Below, piece by piece: positions 47,260-59,507 of a stretch of 64,000 nucleotides of DNA. A program made the position numbers and the translations under genes. Position 1 is the first letter of the stretch, and each line of letters begins with the position of its first letter. The stretch is from positions 365,668 through 429,667 of the forward strand of contig PDHQ01000006.1 in the NCBI GenBank assembly GCA_003339415.1, given 5' to 3'. The notes beneath the pieces were generated by a model. That model had not been told where the DNA came from. It was given only the letters and a program-made list of their open reading frames with translations, and did not search any database. This DNA comes from Ophiocordyceps camponoti-saundersi (nom. inval.) (Eukaryota > Ascomycota > Sordariomycetes > Hypocreales > Ophiocordycipitaceae).

Positions 47260-47880
47260 ATGATCTTCTTTCGCTTAGTATTCGTTCTCATGTTGGCTGC
47301 TGCGACGATGGCGGAACGCAAAGGCTACGGCTGCATGCGAGGTTACATCTTTCACTCGACGACGGGCGAGTGTTGCAGCAGAGACTATGTCAAGGTGAAG
47401 CGCAGCAAGGGTAAAGTCATCGACGCCATCTGCACGGCCAATCTCCAGTCCGGGCTGGGCAGATCCGGGGATAAACTGCCTCCGTACCTGAGGGGCGTGA
47501 GGCTGTGCAATCCTCGCATCAAGGGAGACGCACACTTGTGCTCCGGCGGAACGTGGCATTCCCTTGCTTCCTTCAACCCTCCCGAGGTGCGCCTGAAGAC
47601 GTGTTGCCGCCCACGATTCACTCGAGACATCAACAACGTTTGTAGGCCTTTCAAGGTCGACTTCGACAACGGTGCATCTTCGGATAGGTATTGGACGGCT
47701 AGGCTGGTGGATGGCTGCGAGAGGAAAGGAGAGAGGGGCTGGTGTTGCGAGAAGAAGAACGAGTACAGAATGTCGGACGGCTCATGCTCGAGTTTGAGGA
47801 TGATCGGACCGTATCCTGGAACAGCCAGAGAGTTGATGGCAAGGCGACGGGCTGATGGTTGCGTCAGGGACGACGATTAG
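47260..47880 (+). CDS. Small secreted cysteine-rich protein, candidate effector
   Basis: Intronless, 206 residues, first ATG after a long CT/CA-rich leader. A signal peptide (MIFFRLVFVLMLAAATMA) is followed by a mature part of about 188 residues with 14 cysteines, including three CC pairs (ECC, TCC, WCC). The arrangement reads as two or three related modules, each with a CC and a nearby Lys/Arg-rich strand (GECCSRDYVKV; KTCCRPRFTRD; GWCCEKKNEYR), each followed by a single Cys about 10-18 residues on. The even cysteine count suggests a fully disulfide-bonded extracellular protein. I do not recognise the family. Size, signal peptide and cysteine content fit a secreted effector, but that is inference. 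Confidence 0.75.
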   Translation: MIFFRLVFVLMLAAATMAERKGYGCMRGYIFHSTTGECCSRDYVKVKRSKGKVIDAICTANLQSGLGRSGDKLPPYLRGVRLCNPRIKGDAHLCSGGTWHSLASFNPPEVRLKTCCRPRFTRDINNVCRPFKVDFDNGASSDRYWTARLVDGCERKGERGWCCEKKNEYRMSDGSCSSLRMIGPYPGTARELMARRRADGCVRDDD

Positions 47881-48899
47881 TTGAGGCTGGAAACGTTTTG
47901 GTGCTTGCGCTGGGTGAAGGATGTCGAGATGAGGAAAGTGTTGGAATGATATATAATAAGTAGCAGAGCTATAACATTTTCTCCTCAACTATTTCTTTAC
48001 TGCCATCTATCGCTGCACAATTTTCATCTATCTGATTGCCTGGGGTCTTGAATGAACAAGAATGGGGGTTAAAAGTAGCAAAGTTACAGTCCTGGCTTTT
48101 GACTACCTCAACGACTTTGTTGACTAAGAGTTAACAAGGAATCAAAAGGTAACGATATACATATTGTACATACATACATCTGTACACATAGGTGGGTGGT
48201 AGTGAACGTGTTGGCTTCAGGAAACTCTCATGATGGTAATCGGGGCACCAATGTGCTGGGACTTGTGAGGTACTGATGGCAGCGTGGTGGTATCAATGGT
48301 TTACTCCGATCCTATTGCAGCTTAGCTTTTCTAGTTTCTACACATCCCAACCCCGTTAGGATTCAAGCATTTGCACCGGTCGTTGGACCAACGCCAGTTC
48401 GTTTCCTGAATAGGAGTACCTGGATAGAGATTCGTACTATGAAGAAAGAAGCCCTTCCCTCTGCCTTGATTAGTCTTTCCATCAGACACCTTTGTAAGAG
48501 CAGCAGTTGCAGAATCAATGTCTCTCCCTTTTATCCCTTCTTCCCTTGTGAACTATCCTATCGAGCCAGGGGTCAACGTGTATGTACGAATAGTCTGGCG
48601 GATTCATCAGGCCCTCAGGGTACCAAGATAGCGTATGTACTATTCACACAGCTATCCCCACAGTCTATCTTCAATGTGTCAATGGCGTCACGCCACTCCC
48701 GAGACGACACGTGATACGACCCGCCCCCGGCACCTGGCATCATGAAAGAAAAGCCGCTACTAGTCCCTGACTCTACTAGCCGCGTATCAGGCCTGTTGCC
48801 AGGCTCCTCCGGCTCATTTCCCACCTCTCCCCTCTGTCCGACACCAAAAGACAGTGCCCAGGAAGAGGTTACAGCGTTGTCAAGGCCATCTCAGCCGTC
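47881..48899. other. Intergenic, 1.0 kb
   Basis: 3' region of the Cys-rich gene and promoter of the NPP gene. No supported gene. Confidence 0.5.
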
Positions 48900-51237
48900 A
48901 TGGCCCGCAACAGACCCGTCTCCAAAGCGGAAGCCGATGGCTCCCTTCTCTCGCCCGTTGCTTACGACGACGATGCCTCCTCGCTTCACAGCCGGAGTGA
49001 CCAAGACAGTGACAGCGAAGATGATCAGCTGCAGCGGCGCGCCAGGAACAGTCGTGAACTCCGCGCTCACGATCGTATTGTCCTGATGGAGGAGGAGGAG
49101 ATGGACCGCCTGGTAACCAGCTCACGACGTCAGCAGAGACGCGGCTCCAGCCTCAACGTTCCGAACCCTTTGCGAATGTTTGGCCGCAGCGCGAGCAACT
49201 CGAGCCTGGCTGTGCCCGACAGCACCATCGACGATCAACACAACATGGCCTCGGAGAAGCGGCAGGCGAGGCGGGCCCGACGCAAGCAGAGGCGCAATAA
49301 GCTGCTGGGCGATGCTCGCGACGGCGAGGACGGCGAGCTCATGTACGAGATGGAGGAAGGAGACATGGACCGGAGTAGCTCGACGGGCGACAACACGCCT
49401 CGCACCCGCAGCGCCGAAATGGACCGCCATCGCCTCGGCCTCGTAGCCAATGCAAAGGCGGTGCGCGGTCGGGGCTGCCGACGATTCTGCTACCTGCATC
49501 TGCTCATCGTCACCGGCTTCGCCATTCTCGCTCTTTTCGCCTGGAAGTTGTCCAAGGGCCACGCACGCCCAGGCAGCAACCAGCCTCTGGTCAGCAACGG
49601 CACCGCTCTCTTTGCGCCCACGACCATCATCATCAGCCTCGACGGCTTCCGCGCCGATTTCCTACGCCGGGGCATCACGCCCAGACTCAACGCCTTCATC
49701 AAGGAGGGCGTGTCGCCCGCTTACATGCGTCCGTCGTTTCCATCCGTCACCTTCCCGAACCACTACACCCTGGCAACGGGGCTGTATCCCGAGAGCCACG
49801 GCGTGGTGGGCAACACGTTCTGGGACCCGGACCTGCAGGCAGAGTTTTACTACACCGACCCCGCCAGGAGCCTCGACCCCAAGTGGTGGGGCGGAGAGCC
49901 GTTCTGGGTCACGGCCGAGATGCAGGGCATCCGGACGGCAGTCCACATGTGGCCCGGTAGCGAGGCTCACATCCTCCATGTCGAGCCCAGCTTTGTGGAC
50001 AAGTATGACGGCAACATGAAACTCACTGGCAAGGTCGCCAGGATATTGGAGTTTCTCGATATGCCGGGTGAGGAGGACGAGGCCGTCCACGCAAAGTCGA
50101 TGCGACCGCAGCTGATTGCCGCCTACGTCCCAAATGTCGACGCTGACGGTCACAACTTTGGGCCCAACAGCACTGAGATTCAGTCCACCATTAAGGAGGT
50201 CGACCAGATGCTGGACCAGCTCTTCCACGGGTTAGATCAGCGCAACCTGACCGGTATCGTCAACGTCATCGTCGTGTCCGACCATGGCATGGCTACGACG
50301 GACACGTCGCGCCTGATTCAGCTCGAAGACTTGGTCGATACGTCCATGATCGAGCACACTGACGGCTGGCCACTCTACGGCCTTCGTCCGAAGAATGAGG
50401 GTGACCTGCACACTCTACACACAGCGGTCAAGCAAAAGGTCAAGTCGAATCCCAATGTGGACGTCTATCTGCGAGACGTGGACATGCCTGAAAGGTACCA
50501 CTTTTCCAAAAACCAGCGCATCGCGCCTCTGTGGATCGTCCCAAAGCCGGGCTGGGCCATTGTCCACAAGGACGAGTTCAATGTCGAACAGGGGAAGAAG
50601 GATGGGCTCGTGTATCACCCCCGAGGGCTGCATGGATACGATCACGAGCATCCCCTGATGAGAGCCATCTTTGTCGCTCGGGGCCCGGCCTTCCCACACG
50701 CAGCCAATAGCCGATTGGAGCCTTTCCGTGAGTCGAGCTGCCTTTTGTCTTCTGAATGTGCGGACACGCTGACACTGTGACCGACCAGAAAACATTGAAG
50801 TTTACAACATACTTGCTGATTCAATCGGCATGGCCCCGAAACCCAACAATGGGACGCTGCGCTTACCGCTCAAGCCCATCGGCAAGCATGATGAGGAAGA
50901 TGCAGAGACCGAGCCAGAAGATCCGCCGCCGACGTCGACGGCCCTCGAGCCGACTCAGGTGGTTCCCCAACGCCCTACTCTTGCCCAAGACCCGCCAAAG
51001 ACGGACGAGTCTACGGTGCTGTCACGACCAACGCTGCCAGCAAAGGTCAACCCAGACGAGACGCACAATGACACTGTGCCAGATGCGGCTGAGGAGGGCG
51101 ACAAACCGACGTCGCAATCCATCAAGGACCGCATCAAGGCGGCGCTCAGCTACATGTGGGCCAAGGTGAGAGGTGGCATTCGGAAAGGCCAGAAGATGTG
51201 GGAAAAGGTGAGTGGCGGCGATACAGAGGGGGGCTGA
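48900..51237 (+). CDS. Type II membrane nucleotide pyrophosphatase/phosphodiesterase (NPP family)
   Basis: Two exons, 48900-50727 and 50789-51237; 758 residues (61-nt intron, EPFQ|NIEVYN). A long acidic/basic cytosolic N-terminus precedes one membrane helix at about 197-217 (LLIVTGFAILALFAW). The alkaline-phosphatase-fold domain has IISLDGFRADFL (metal site), the nucleophile threonine in SVTFPNHYTLATG (about 284), DADGHNFGP, VSDHGMA and LHGYDHEH, so both zinc sites look complete. Enzymes of this group (yeast Npp1/Npp2) hydrolyse extracellular nucleotides and phosphodiesters and are induced by phosphate starvation. The C-terminal 140 residues after the catalytic domain are Pro/Glu/Thr-rich, probably disordered. 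Confidence 0.94.
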
Positions 51238-52219
51238 CGTTAGATGCGGTCATGCATCTGCGTCTCCTGTTCTTCATTCTGATTTACTCTCTTATGTTTG
51301 TTGGTTTATTGGGGGAGGGGAGGCGTTTTCGGTTGTGGTAACACGGACGGACTGCCTTTGTTGTATTCTAGTAGAGAGGCCTCTTCTTTTTCTTTTGTAC
51401 CTACGGATACGGCTTGGAAAGATGTCCTTATTCTGAGTGATGCGAAGAGACACCGACGGATGCAGGGAAGAGTAAAGGAGTAGCGTTAGTGGCGGCAGTC
51501 TGCCGAGCTGATGAAGCCACACCGATAGCGATGAGTCGATACAACAGTTCTACTGGAGAAGACTCCTGCCAGGCAGCAGGAAGCCGTGTAATGTACGTAC
51601 GGGATACGGCGTTGACTGTGTCGGGGATCCAGGCAGGTCCCTGATTTAATGCGTGAACAGGGATATGTCCCTTGAATCCTCGTCAAACTTAGTCTGACTA
51701 ATAATGAGCTTCGATGAGGCTATAAAAGGACCTTTCGACGAGGATATTTTTCAAGTTCGGTGATGTACAGTGTGAAAATCACTCTCATACTGCTTCTCGC
51801 GTCTAAGATTTGAGGTCGTGCGGCTCCTGACATCAGATGATCAGGTACATCCACGTCCACAATTCTACAGGCGGCATAGAAGTCATTTCCTAACAGCGAA
51901 GACGAATCCGCCCACTACACATTCCTGTCAACGAGGCGACGCGACGCGTGATAATCGTCAGCTTCCACTTTTCCTCGTCACCGGAGACGTCGCGCGTCGC
52001 TCGGACATGGCAAGAAGCTGCTGAGGCAGACGAACGACCGTCTCACAGCATCAAGATATTACGCCGAGAGACACGGGAAGAGCTTCAATAGCTACCTACC
52101 CATTGACTCCTGTTGCTTTTTCGGCCGACGACATACTCCCTCCCCCACCGTCGGTTTAGCAGCATCGACTCAGTTCTTCCACACACTACGAGCGTGGATT
52201 GGCGCCACGACGGCAGACA
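51238..52219. other. Intergenic between NPP and Uls1-like genes
   Basis: 1.0 kb, both neighbours on plus. A TATA-like CTATAAAAGG at 51720-51729 lies too far (about 490 nt) from the next start to assign confidently. No gene. Confidence 0.45.
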
Positions 52220-55200
52220 ATGGCTCAGCCTCTCGACTATGCCAGCCTGACGGAGGAGTTGACAGTCCAACAAGTCATCCTCGACTCACTAGACGGCGAG
52301 GATTTCCCATGTGCTGAGGAGTCGCGGGATGATGCCAGGAAGGAGATTGCTAGGATCAAAACCCTTCTCAATCAGCTCAGCCAGAATGGCGCCAATCGCC
52401 AAGAGGCTTCGTCGCTACCCGATCAGCCGCAGCCCTGTACCGATACTGTCACAGAGGACTGCTCTCTGCAAGCTCCGTCTGCCGGTAAGCTTCCTCCGTC
52501 TTCACCTGGGAGTCTCCTCACTACACACCACTTTTTCCCATCTCCCCCTTTCGTGCTGCGCAACGGCGGCTGCTGACCGACCGCCCCCTCCTCTGGTCAG
52601 CTGGCTGCCACCTGCTCCGGCACTTAATCATCATCCCTCCTTTGCTGACAGCAACTTCCTTTAGCCACAGAAGACACGCCATCTATCTGGCACGCCCCGG
52701 CGTCCCTTTCCACGCCGCCAAGAAGGGCCGTGAACGTTGATTCATGGGACAGTCCAACAATGAGCGTGCTATCGAGCCGGAAGCGAGGACGACAGTTGTC
52801 TGATTCGGACGTCTTCAGCCCTCGTCGACCCACCCCGCAGCGTGGGCCGCTCCGCTCTTCACAGAATATCGGGAGCAATGACATCGAGATCATTGACCTC
52901 ACTGGGTATGTCGGCTCCCGCTTTTCTCTCTTCCTTTATAGACGCTGATGGCCGTGCAGAGACGATGTAGGCTCCAACGCGGTCTGCGTTGCCGAGCAGA
53001 TTAAACAGCAGAAGAGAAGCGAGCAGGAGGTGAATGACCGAAAACTGGCACTGGAACTCTCTAGTCAATCGCCGTCAAGCTCTGCTGGCCTTCCGCTTGC
53101 TGCCACAGACTCGGGCTCGGGCCATGCAGATGCCTTCTCGAAAATGATGGCCACGCAACAGTCCAACGCGCATCGTGCTGTCTCTGATTGGAACTGGATG
53201 TCCACGCCCGACGCACAGGTTCAGCCGGGCTTATCACTCAATTCACCTTCGCGCACCGTACCTGGCGCCTGGGTTGAAGACATTGACTACATGGCACCCG
53301 GCTCGCACGCCTTCGCAGCGCAGGCGGCTTTTGGCGACTCCCTCCGGAACGCCTACGTCCCTCAGCCTCACCCTCGCAACTCGGCACTGTCGCTTTATCC
53401 GAGCCTTCCTTATCCCTTCACTCAAAATCATGCGCACAATCCTGGTTCGGGTCTTAACCCGCGCAATGACATGTTTGGACTGTCCCCCTGGCCCAACAGG
53501 CAGCTGCATGACGTGCTGGACAGGACCAGCATGTTCGATTACGCCTCGAAAGTGGACGCCGAGGGCAATCCTTTGCCCGAGCGCTTGGCGAATTACCTGC
53601 AGCACGCGTATCACGACCCGCAGGTAACGGAGAAGGAGTTGGAAGACTTGCTTAACAATATCCGTCCAGACATGGACATCCCAAGAGATAACTGGGATGG
53701 TACGCCAGCGGGCCTCAAGGATAAGCTCTACCGGCATCAGGAGCTTGCTTTGACGTGGATGAAAAAGATGGAGCAAGGCACCAACAAAGGTGGGATCCTC
53801 GCTGATGACATGGGTCTCGGCAAAACCATCTCCACCCTGGCCTTGATGCTGGCAAGACCGCCGGCTCACGGCCTACCCAAGGTATGTGTGACCCCTGAGC
53901 TGCGCATCGTGGCATGTCGCTAACATCGGACAGACGACACTCATCGTCGCTCCGGTCGCATTGGTTAGGCAGTGGCAGGAAGAAATCGTCAGGAAGACCA
54001 AGCTCAGCCATCGGCTGTCCGTGTTCATATACCATAACAAGAAAACGACTGTGGACGAGTTGTTGCGGTATGACGTCGTGTTGACGACCTACGGCACCGT
54101 CGCGCAAGAGCATGGGCGGTACGAAAAGTTTTGCCTGGAAAATAAGGGCCGAAGTGTCGACATGAACGATCGTGCCACTGCCTCCAAGTTCCCGCTGCTG
54201 CACCCAAACAAAGCCAAGTTTTATAGGGTTGTGCTCGATGAAGCGCAGTGCATCAAGAACCGGAAGACCAAGACGGCTATGGCTTGTAACTATCTCCAGG
54301 CCACGCATCGATGGTGCCTCACCGGTACGCCCATGATGAACAGCATCCAAGAGCTCTTCTCTCTTGTTCAGTTTCTGGGCATCAAGCCTCATTGCGTCTG
54401 GGAGAAGTTCCGACATGTAAGAACTTCCCCCGTTAGGCCCTCGCCCGAAACGTGCCGTGCTGACCGACGTCCCGCAGGATTTCGGCGGTCTCTTTGGCGG
54501 ACGCAGGTGCGAGCCCAAGCACAACGCCATGAACAGGTTCAGAGCGCTGCTCAAGGCCATCATGCTACGTCGCAAGAAGGATTCGAAGCTGGATGGCAAG
54601 CCCATCCTGAATCTTCCGCGCAAGACCGAGAGCATCGTCCACGCCAAACTATCACCAGACGAGAGGGGTTACTACAAGCAACTCGAGGAGAAATCCCAAG
54701 TTCAGTTCAGCAAGTATCTCCGCGAGGGCACGGTCGGGAAGAACTACTCCAACATCTTGGTCCTGCTGCTTCGCATGCGGCAAGCTTGTTGCCATCCCCA
54801 TCTCAACGTCGATGTGGACGACGCAGCAACGACGAGCAACGACGCCATAAGAGACGAAGTCAAAAATCTCGAGCAGCGCGTCGTGGAGAGGATCAAGGCT
54901 ATCGAAGCCTTTGAATGCCCGATCTGCTTTGACGCGGTCCAGTCCCCTTCCTTCTTTATCCCCTGCGGGCATGACAGCTGCAGAGACTGTCTGGCCAGGC
55001 TACTGGACAATGCTGCCGTTACCAACCTGCAGGACGGTGACGAAAGCGACCGGGTTAAGTGCCCCCAGTGCCGCACCGCGTTCGACCCCAAGAAGTGTTT
55101 CTCACTGGAGACGTTCCGAAGCGTCCACATGCCTAAGACGGTTGTCAAGAAGTCGGACAGCGATGGGGAGGAGTCTGGTGAAGATGACGACGATGACGAC

Positions 55201-56019
55201 GAGGACGACGATGACGATGACGACGACGACGCCACACGCGAGTCTGGCGACGATGTCGATAAGAATGGCAACTTGCGTGACTTTGTGGTTCCAGACGACG
55301 ACTTCAGCGACGACGACGCAGAGACGAAAAAACTCGCAGCCACAGCCAAGGCACGGAGAAAGGCGCGCAAAGGCAAGCGCAAACAAGTCGAGGTCAAGCC
55401 CACGGCGCTGCGAAGCCTGCGACAGGAAGCGCTCAAGAACCGCGAGGCATACAAGCGTTTCATGAGGTACTTGCGCAAGACGTGGTTGCCGTCGGCCAAG
55501 GTGACGGAATGCATGGAGCTGCTCAAGAAGATCCAGGAGAAGGGCGAGAAAGTCATCATCTTCTCGCAGTGGACGCTGCTCCTAGACCTTTTGCAGGTAG
55601 CCATGCGTCGAGAGGGCTTCAGCAACCCTGAGCGGTACGACGGCAGCATGTCGGGCGACCAGCGGGCCGACGCGGCGCGGAGCTTCACCACCGACTCTCG
55701 CGTGCGCGTCATGCTCGTCTCCCTCCGCGCCGGGAACGCGGGCCTCAACCTCACGGCCGCCAGCTCCGTCATCATCATGGACCCGTTTTGGAACCCTTAC
55801 ATCGAGATGCAGGCCATCGACAGGGCCCACCGCATAGGACAGCAGCGGGAGGTGTCGGTCTACCGCATCCTTTCGGAGGACACGGTCGAGGACCGCATCA
55901 TCGAGCTGCAGATGCGGAAGAAGGAGATGGTCGAGGCCGCGCTGGACGAGACTGAGAGTATGAAGATTGGGAGGCTGAACGTCAACGAACTCAGGTTCTT
56001 GTTCAACACGAGAGATTAG
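52220..56019 (+). CDS. SNF2-family translocase with RING finger, Uls1/Ris1-like
   Basis: Five exons: 52220-52484, 52665-52905, 52960-53881, 53934-54416 and 54478-56019; 1150 residues, phases consistent. The end of exon 2 encodes a SUMO-interacting motif, DIEIIDLT (about 161-168). The ATPase has DDMGLGKT (about 451), APVALVRQW, DEAQ (VVLDEAQCIKN) and LTGTPMMN; helicase C has FSQWTLLLDLLQ, SLRAGNAGLNLT and DRAHRIGQ (about 978-1112). Between the two lobes sit a RING finger (about 783-830, CPICFDAV..CGHDSCRDCL..CPQCR) and an acidic Asp tract (about 864-892). SIM, SNF2 and interlobe RING are the Uls1/Ris1 layout: a nuclear SUMO-targeted ubiquitin ligase/translocase acting on chromatin and topoisomerase complexes. 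Only one clear SIM is visible. Confidence 0.94.
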
Positions 56020-56381
56020 CGATTCTTGTCCCATTTTTTTTTCTGGTTTCCTCTCCCCTTGGAAAATGGGGAGTCGGAGGATGTCGAGCCTTTTAACCTT
56101 CTTGTTTTCACCTTCCTTCTCTTGTACAGCCTTTGCCTGTTTTTCAGATTATCTGTTGATGGATGGAATGGGGCTGGTGAAGATTTCGGGGACGGGAGTG
56201 GTTTGTGAGGACGATGACGTTGGACATGTGATTCATTACAGGATTTAAACATCTTCTCCTTGTCCGTACAAAGACTAGCTATGCCACAGGCAAATTGAAA
56301 AGCTTTTTGATTCATTGGACGGTAGTAGATGAAAGTACGCTACAGGCTATTAATATGACGAATGTGCCCCCCTTCTCACGC
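56020..56381. other. Shared 3' region of convergent Uls1-like and MED17 genes
   Basis: T-rich on the plus strand just after the Uls1-like stop. No gene. Confidence 0.5.
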
Positions 56382-56543
56382 TCAGGGGTTTTCCTCTTCC
56401 CCCCCTTCGTCATGAGGAAATGCCAACTCCTGTTCGAAAAAGGCCTCAAAGGAACCGCCGTGGCAGTACCACCTGATGACTCGGTGCGTCAATTCGGTGA
56501 CGGCCTCGAAGCGTCGTCGGACGTCTGCTGCGTGCTCTTCTTG
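56382..56543 (-). other. In-frame 53-codon extension after the MED17 TAG
   Basis: Directly after the TAG at 56546-56544 the same frame continues for 53 sense codons to a TGA (56384-56382). The translation looks protein-like: DVRRRFEAVTELTHRVIRWY, then FEAFFEQELAFPHDEGG and an acidic end. It may be a lost or read-through C-terminus of MED17, or chance. Confidence 0.4.
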
Positions 56544-58549
56544 CTACGAAGGCAACATGGCGGCGACGTCGTCGACGATATCGGCTAGCGGACGGCTCTC
56601 GCTTTGAGAGGCGTCGGCGGAGGATGAGGAAGGCGAAGAAGAAGACCATTTCCAGGTGCGGCGGCGGGGACGAGAGTCGTATTCGTGATCGACGACGGTG
56701 CTGCTCAGGACGAGAGCGGAAGTGTCGTCGTCGTCTTCGCGTCGGGCTGAAAAGTGCAGAGACCAGCGCTCGCTTTCTTGATCGAGGATGGAGGTTCCGA
56801 CGACGCTTTCGGCCCAGGGACGGCGACTGCTGGAGGGGTGTGAGAGGAGGCGGGCGAGGAAGTGACTTGTCAGGGCGCGGGCGACGGAGGTGTCGAGGTA
56901 GTCGGCCAGGGCGCTCATGTCGGGGTAGCCGTCGGGGCAGGGGACGCAGGAAGGTCTCAGGGGGGAGTCTGGCGGTAGCGAGACGTTGAAATGGGTGGAG
57001 GTGATGGGGAAGAGGAACGTTCGGCCGCGGAGGGTGAGGGAGACGTTTGCGAGGATGGTGAAGTCGATGGCGAACTCGAGCGGTTGTAGTAGGCTGCGCA
57101 CTAGAGCTTGCGACGCCGAGGCGTGGCTTGACAGGGCGGCATCGGCGGGCGAGGCCGGGAGCGGGGTGCGGAGGATGAAGGACGAGGCGAGGCCGGCTTT
57201 CTGAAGCGCCTTGCAGAGGTTGCCGACCAGCCTGGTGCAGGAGTCGATGCTTCTCGTGGAGGCTAGACGGGCGATGACGGGGCGAAGGAGGGCGTATGTC
57301 TGGTTCTGCGGGCGGGAGCGGGATATGTGTGGTGGCATGGGCCGGGTGCGCATCAACTCGTTGTGGCGATGGGCGTAGCCGAGGAGGACATGCAGTCCGA
57401 GCGATATGGCTTCTGCCACGCTGTTGTGGGGTAAAGACTCGTCCTCCTCGGCCGGAGGACACGAGGCGAGGGGTAGAAGCTCGATGGTGATTACCGCGTC
57501 CGGGCCCGTCGGGCACCGAAGGCGGGAGCCTTGAAGACGGACGTCGTAGGCGGCCAGCGTGCGAGACTCTTTGACGAGCTCGTGCCAGAGTTCCTGGGAG
57601 AAGATGGTGTTGCGGGCTTCGAGAACGCGGGATTCGAGTGAGGAGCTGTCTTGTCGGCGGCGATGGCGACGGCGGGTGGGCACGCTTCGGCCGACGACTT
57701 GGTCGTTGCGGAGATAGGTTACGACGAGGCATTCGGATACGCCTCCTAGACGGCCGAGATCGAGCTCTACCGAGCCGTCTTCGCTTCTTCTCAGGGGTGC
57801 TAAGCCACTGTTTTTGAACTCGGGCGAGGCTGAGAAAAACGTTAGTCGGGAAGTCAAGACAGAGGGTAGAGGCAACACAACGCACTCTCTGAGAAGCCGA
57901 AGCGAACGCCAAGGGTATGTCTCTCGTGCGGAACCCTGCAAAGGGACCAGCCCGCATTCTTGACGGCCATGACGTCGCTCCAGTATCTACTCTCGATATC
58001 GACCTCCTTCTCCAGTAGAGAGGCGGCCTTTAAGGCGGCGTCTCTCGTCCTGTTTATTTCCATGAGGGTCCATCCGATGGCGACCTGACCGGCATCCTTT
58101 GTTCTCTCTTCGTCTATCGTCGGTTCGTCCAGTCTGTCAACACCGAGGGTGCCGATACCGACCATGTCGCGCAGCTGTTGCGAGAGCGTCGAGCTAGCCT
58201 GGGTGGGATTCTGTTTCGACACGAGGAGGGAGAGGGAATCTAGGAGTAACATGGCCGCGTTGCCTGCGCAGTCGACGTTCTTGAGGACCTCGAGACGGGC
58301 CAAGGCGGCATCTTTGACACTCGAATCCGCCTCCGTCTCCGCCTCGTCCGCGGCGTCGACCATGACCACATCCTCGACTCCGACGTCTTCATTCTGAGAG
58401 GCATCGTTCCCAACGATCTCGGGAAGTTGGCGGAAGCCACCCGGTTGAGCGTTGACGCGCGAGATGAAGTCGGCCAAGTTCTTGGGCTCCTTGTTTGCGA
58501 TAGGGACTGGCTTCAGGGATAGGAATAACGGGGCGTGGTTGAGCGTCAT
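56544..58549 (-). CDS. med17: Mediator complex subunit 17 (Srb4)
   Basis: Two exons, 58549-57886 and 57829-56544; 649 residues (56-nt intron, FSE|TSPEFKNSG). The N-terminus MTLNHAPLFLSLKPVPI and NLADFISRVNAQPGGFR, the helical stretch with DSLSLLVSKQNPTQASSTLS, and GWTLMEINRTRDAALKAASL are typical of fungal MED17. The C-terminal half has LGLHVLLGYAHRHNELMRTR and many Arg/Ser-rich loops. MED17 is an essential head-module subunit linking Mediator to RNA polymerase II in the nucleus. The frame ends at a TAG right after ADIVDDVAAMLPS, with 53 plausible codons beyond, so the annotated end may not be the ancestral one. The total is within the usual range for ascomycetes. Confidence 0.88.
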
Positions 58550-59507
58550 TATTGCAGTCGCCTATGAAGAGTGGCGTTTCTTCATTTGTGTGAAGAAAAG
58601 GCTGTTGTTGGAGGGTTGATGAACAAACTGACCAACTGTAGGTGTGTTGAGGGCGAGGCTCAAGGATAGACCACCCAGGGACCTAGCCTTGTTTGGGAGA
58701 GGGGATGAGGCGTTGTGGTGGTGTACACGTGTGGCTGTTCAGGTGTGTGGCTGCACGTGGTGAGCTTTTTCGGTGAGAGGCTGAGGGTTAGGGCGGAGGA
58801 GCCATACCAAGAAGTTGTAGGGGGCTGCGAGGCCTAACGCTATCCCTGCGAGAGGACTAATAAGCCTGCAAACATAGGTAGTATTTAAATCCAGTATATA
58901 CACTGCGTGTCGCAATGCTGTGCGCGTGACTGCAATAGCGCTAGCAAGACAAGGCTCGCAGTAAAGCGTAGCCTTGCATGTTCCGGCGTTGACAGTCTTT
59001 TGCGCTGCAGGAGTGATGAGCGCTGATTGGCTGAGCTGACTGGGTAGTGGCAGCCTGCAGGTATGCTGTGAGTCAAGTCACGTGCTCCTATTCCTGTCCT
59101 TTCTCTCTCCCCTCTCTTTCACACATCTCTCAACTCTGACTCTCAACAAGTCGAACGACACTCGCTCTAAAAGCTACGCAGCCAAAGTCAGAGCCTTTAT
59201 CACCACGTTTAATCTGCAGAAACCGTAATCAAAATACTGATTCGTGTCGAGATGATGCCTCGATTCGAGAGATATGCCTGTCTTTATATAGACAAGACAC
59301 AACATGAAAGTGGTTGACAGCCGTAAGGGCAGCTCTCAATCCTCTTATCTGTACCTACCTACCTATGTAATGATCCAACAAAGCTCCAACATAGACGGAA
59401 CGACTCATTCAGCCCATTTTTGACCGACTCAGCCCTTCTCGTGACGGTGTACATCCGACTCCGCCCGTGCTCTTGATAGTGCAAAACTTCATTCAGAGTC
59501 TCCCAAA
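58550..59507. other. Intergenic between MED17 start and enterotoxin-like stop
   Basis: 0.96 kb. A CACGTG box (about 59079) and a plus-strand CT-rich tract (59090-59150) look like a fungal promoter pointing right, but only a 21-codon frame follows (59251). TATATAGAC lies near 59284-59292. No protein gene supported. Confidence 0.4.

Noticed and set aside
56446..57957. 503-codon Arg/Pro-rich frame on the minus strand
   Set aside because: Shifted-frame shadow of the GC-rich MED17 exon 2; composition is low-complexity Arg/Pro/His and no domain is visible.
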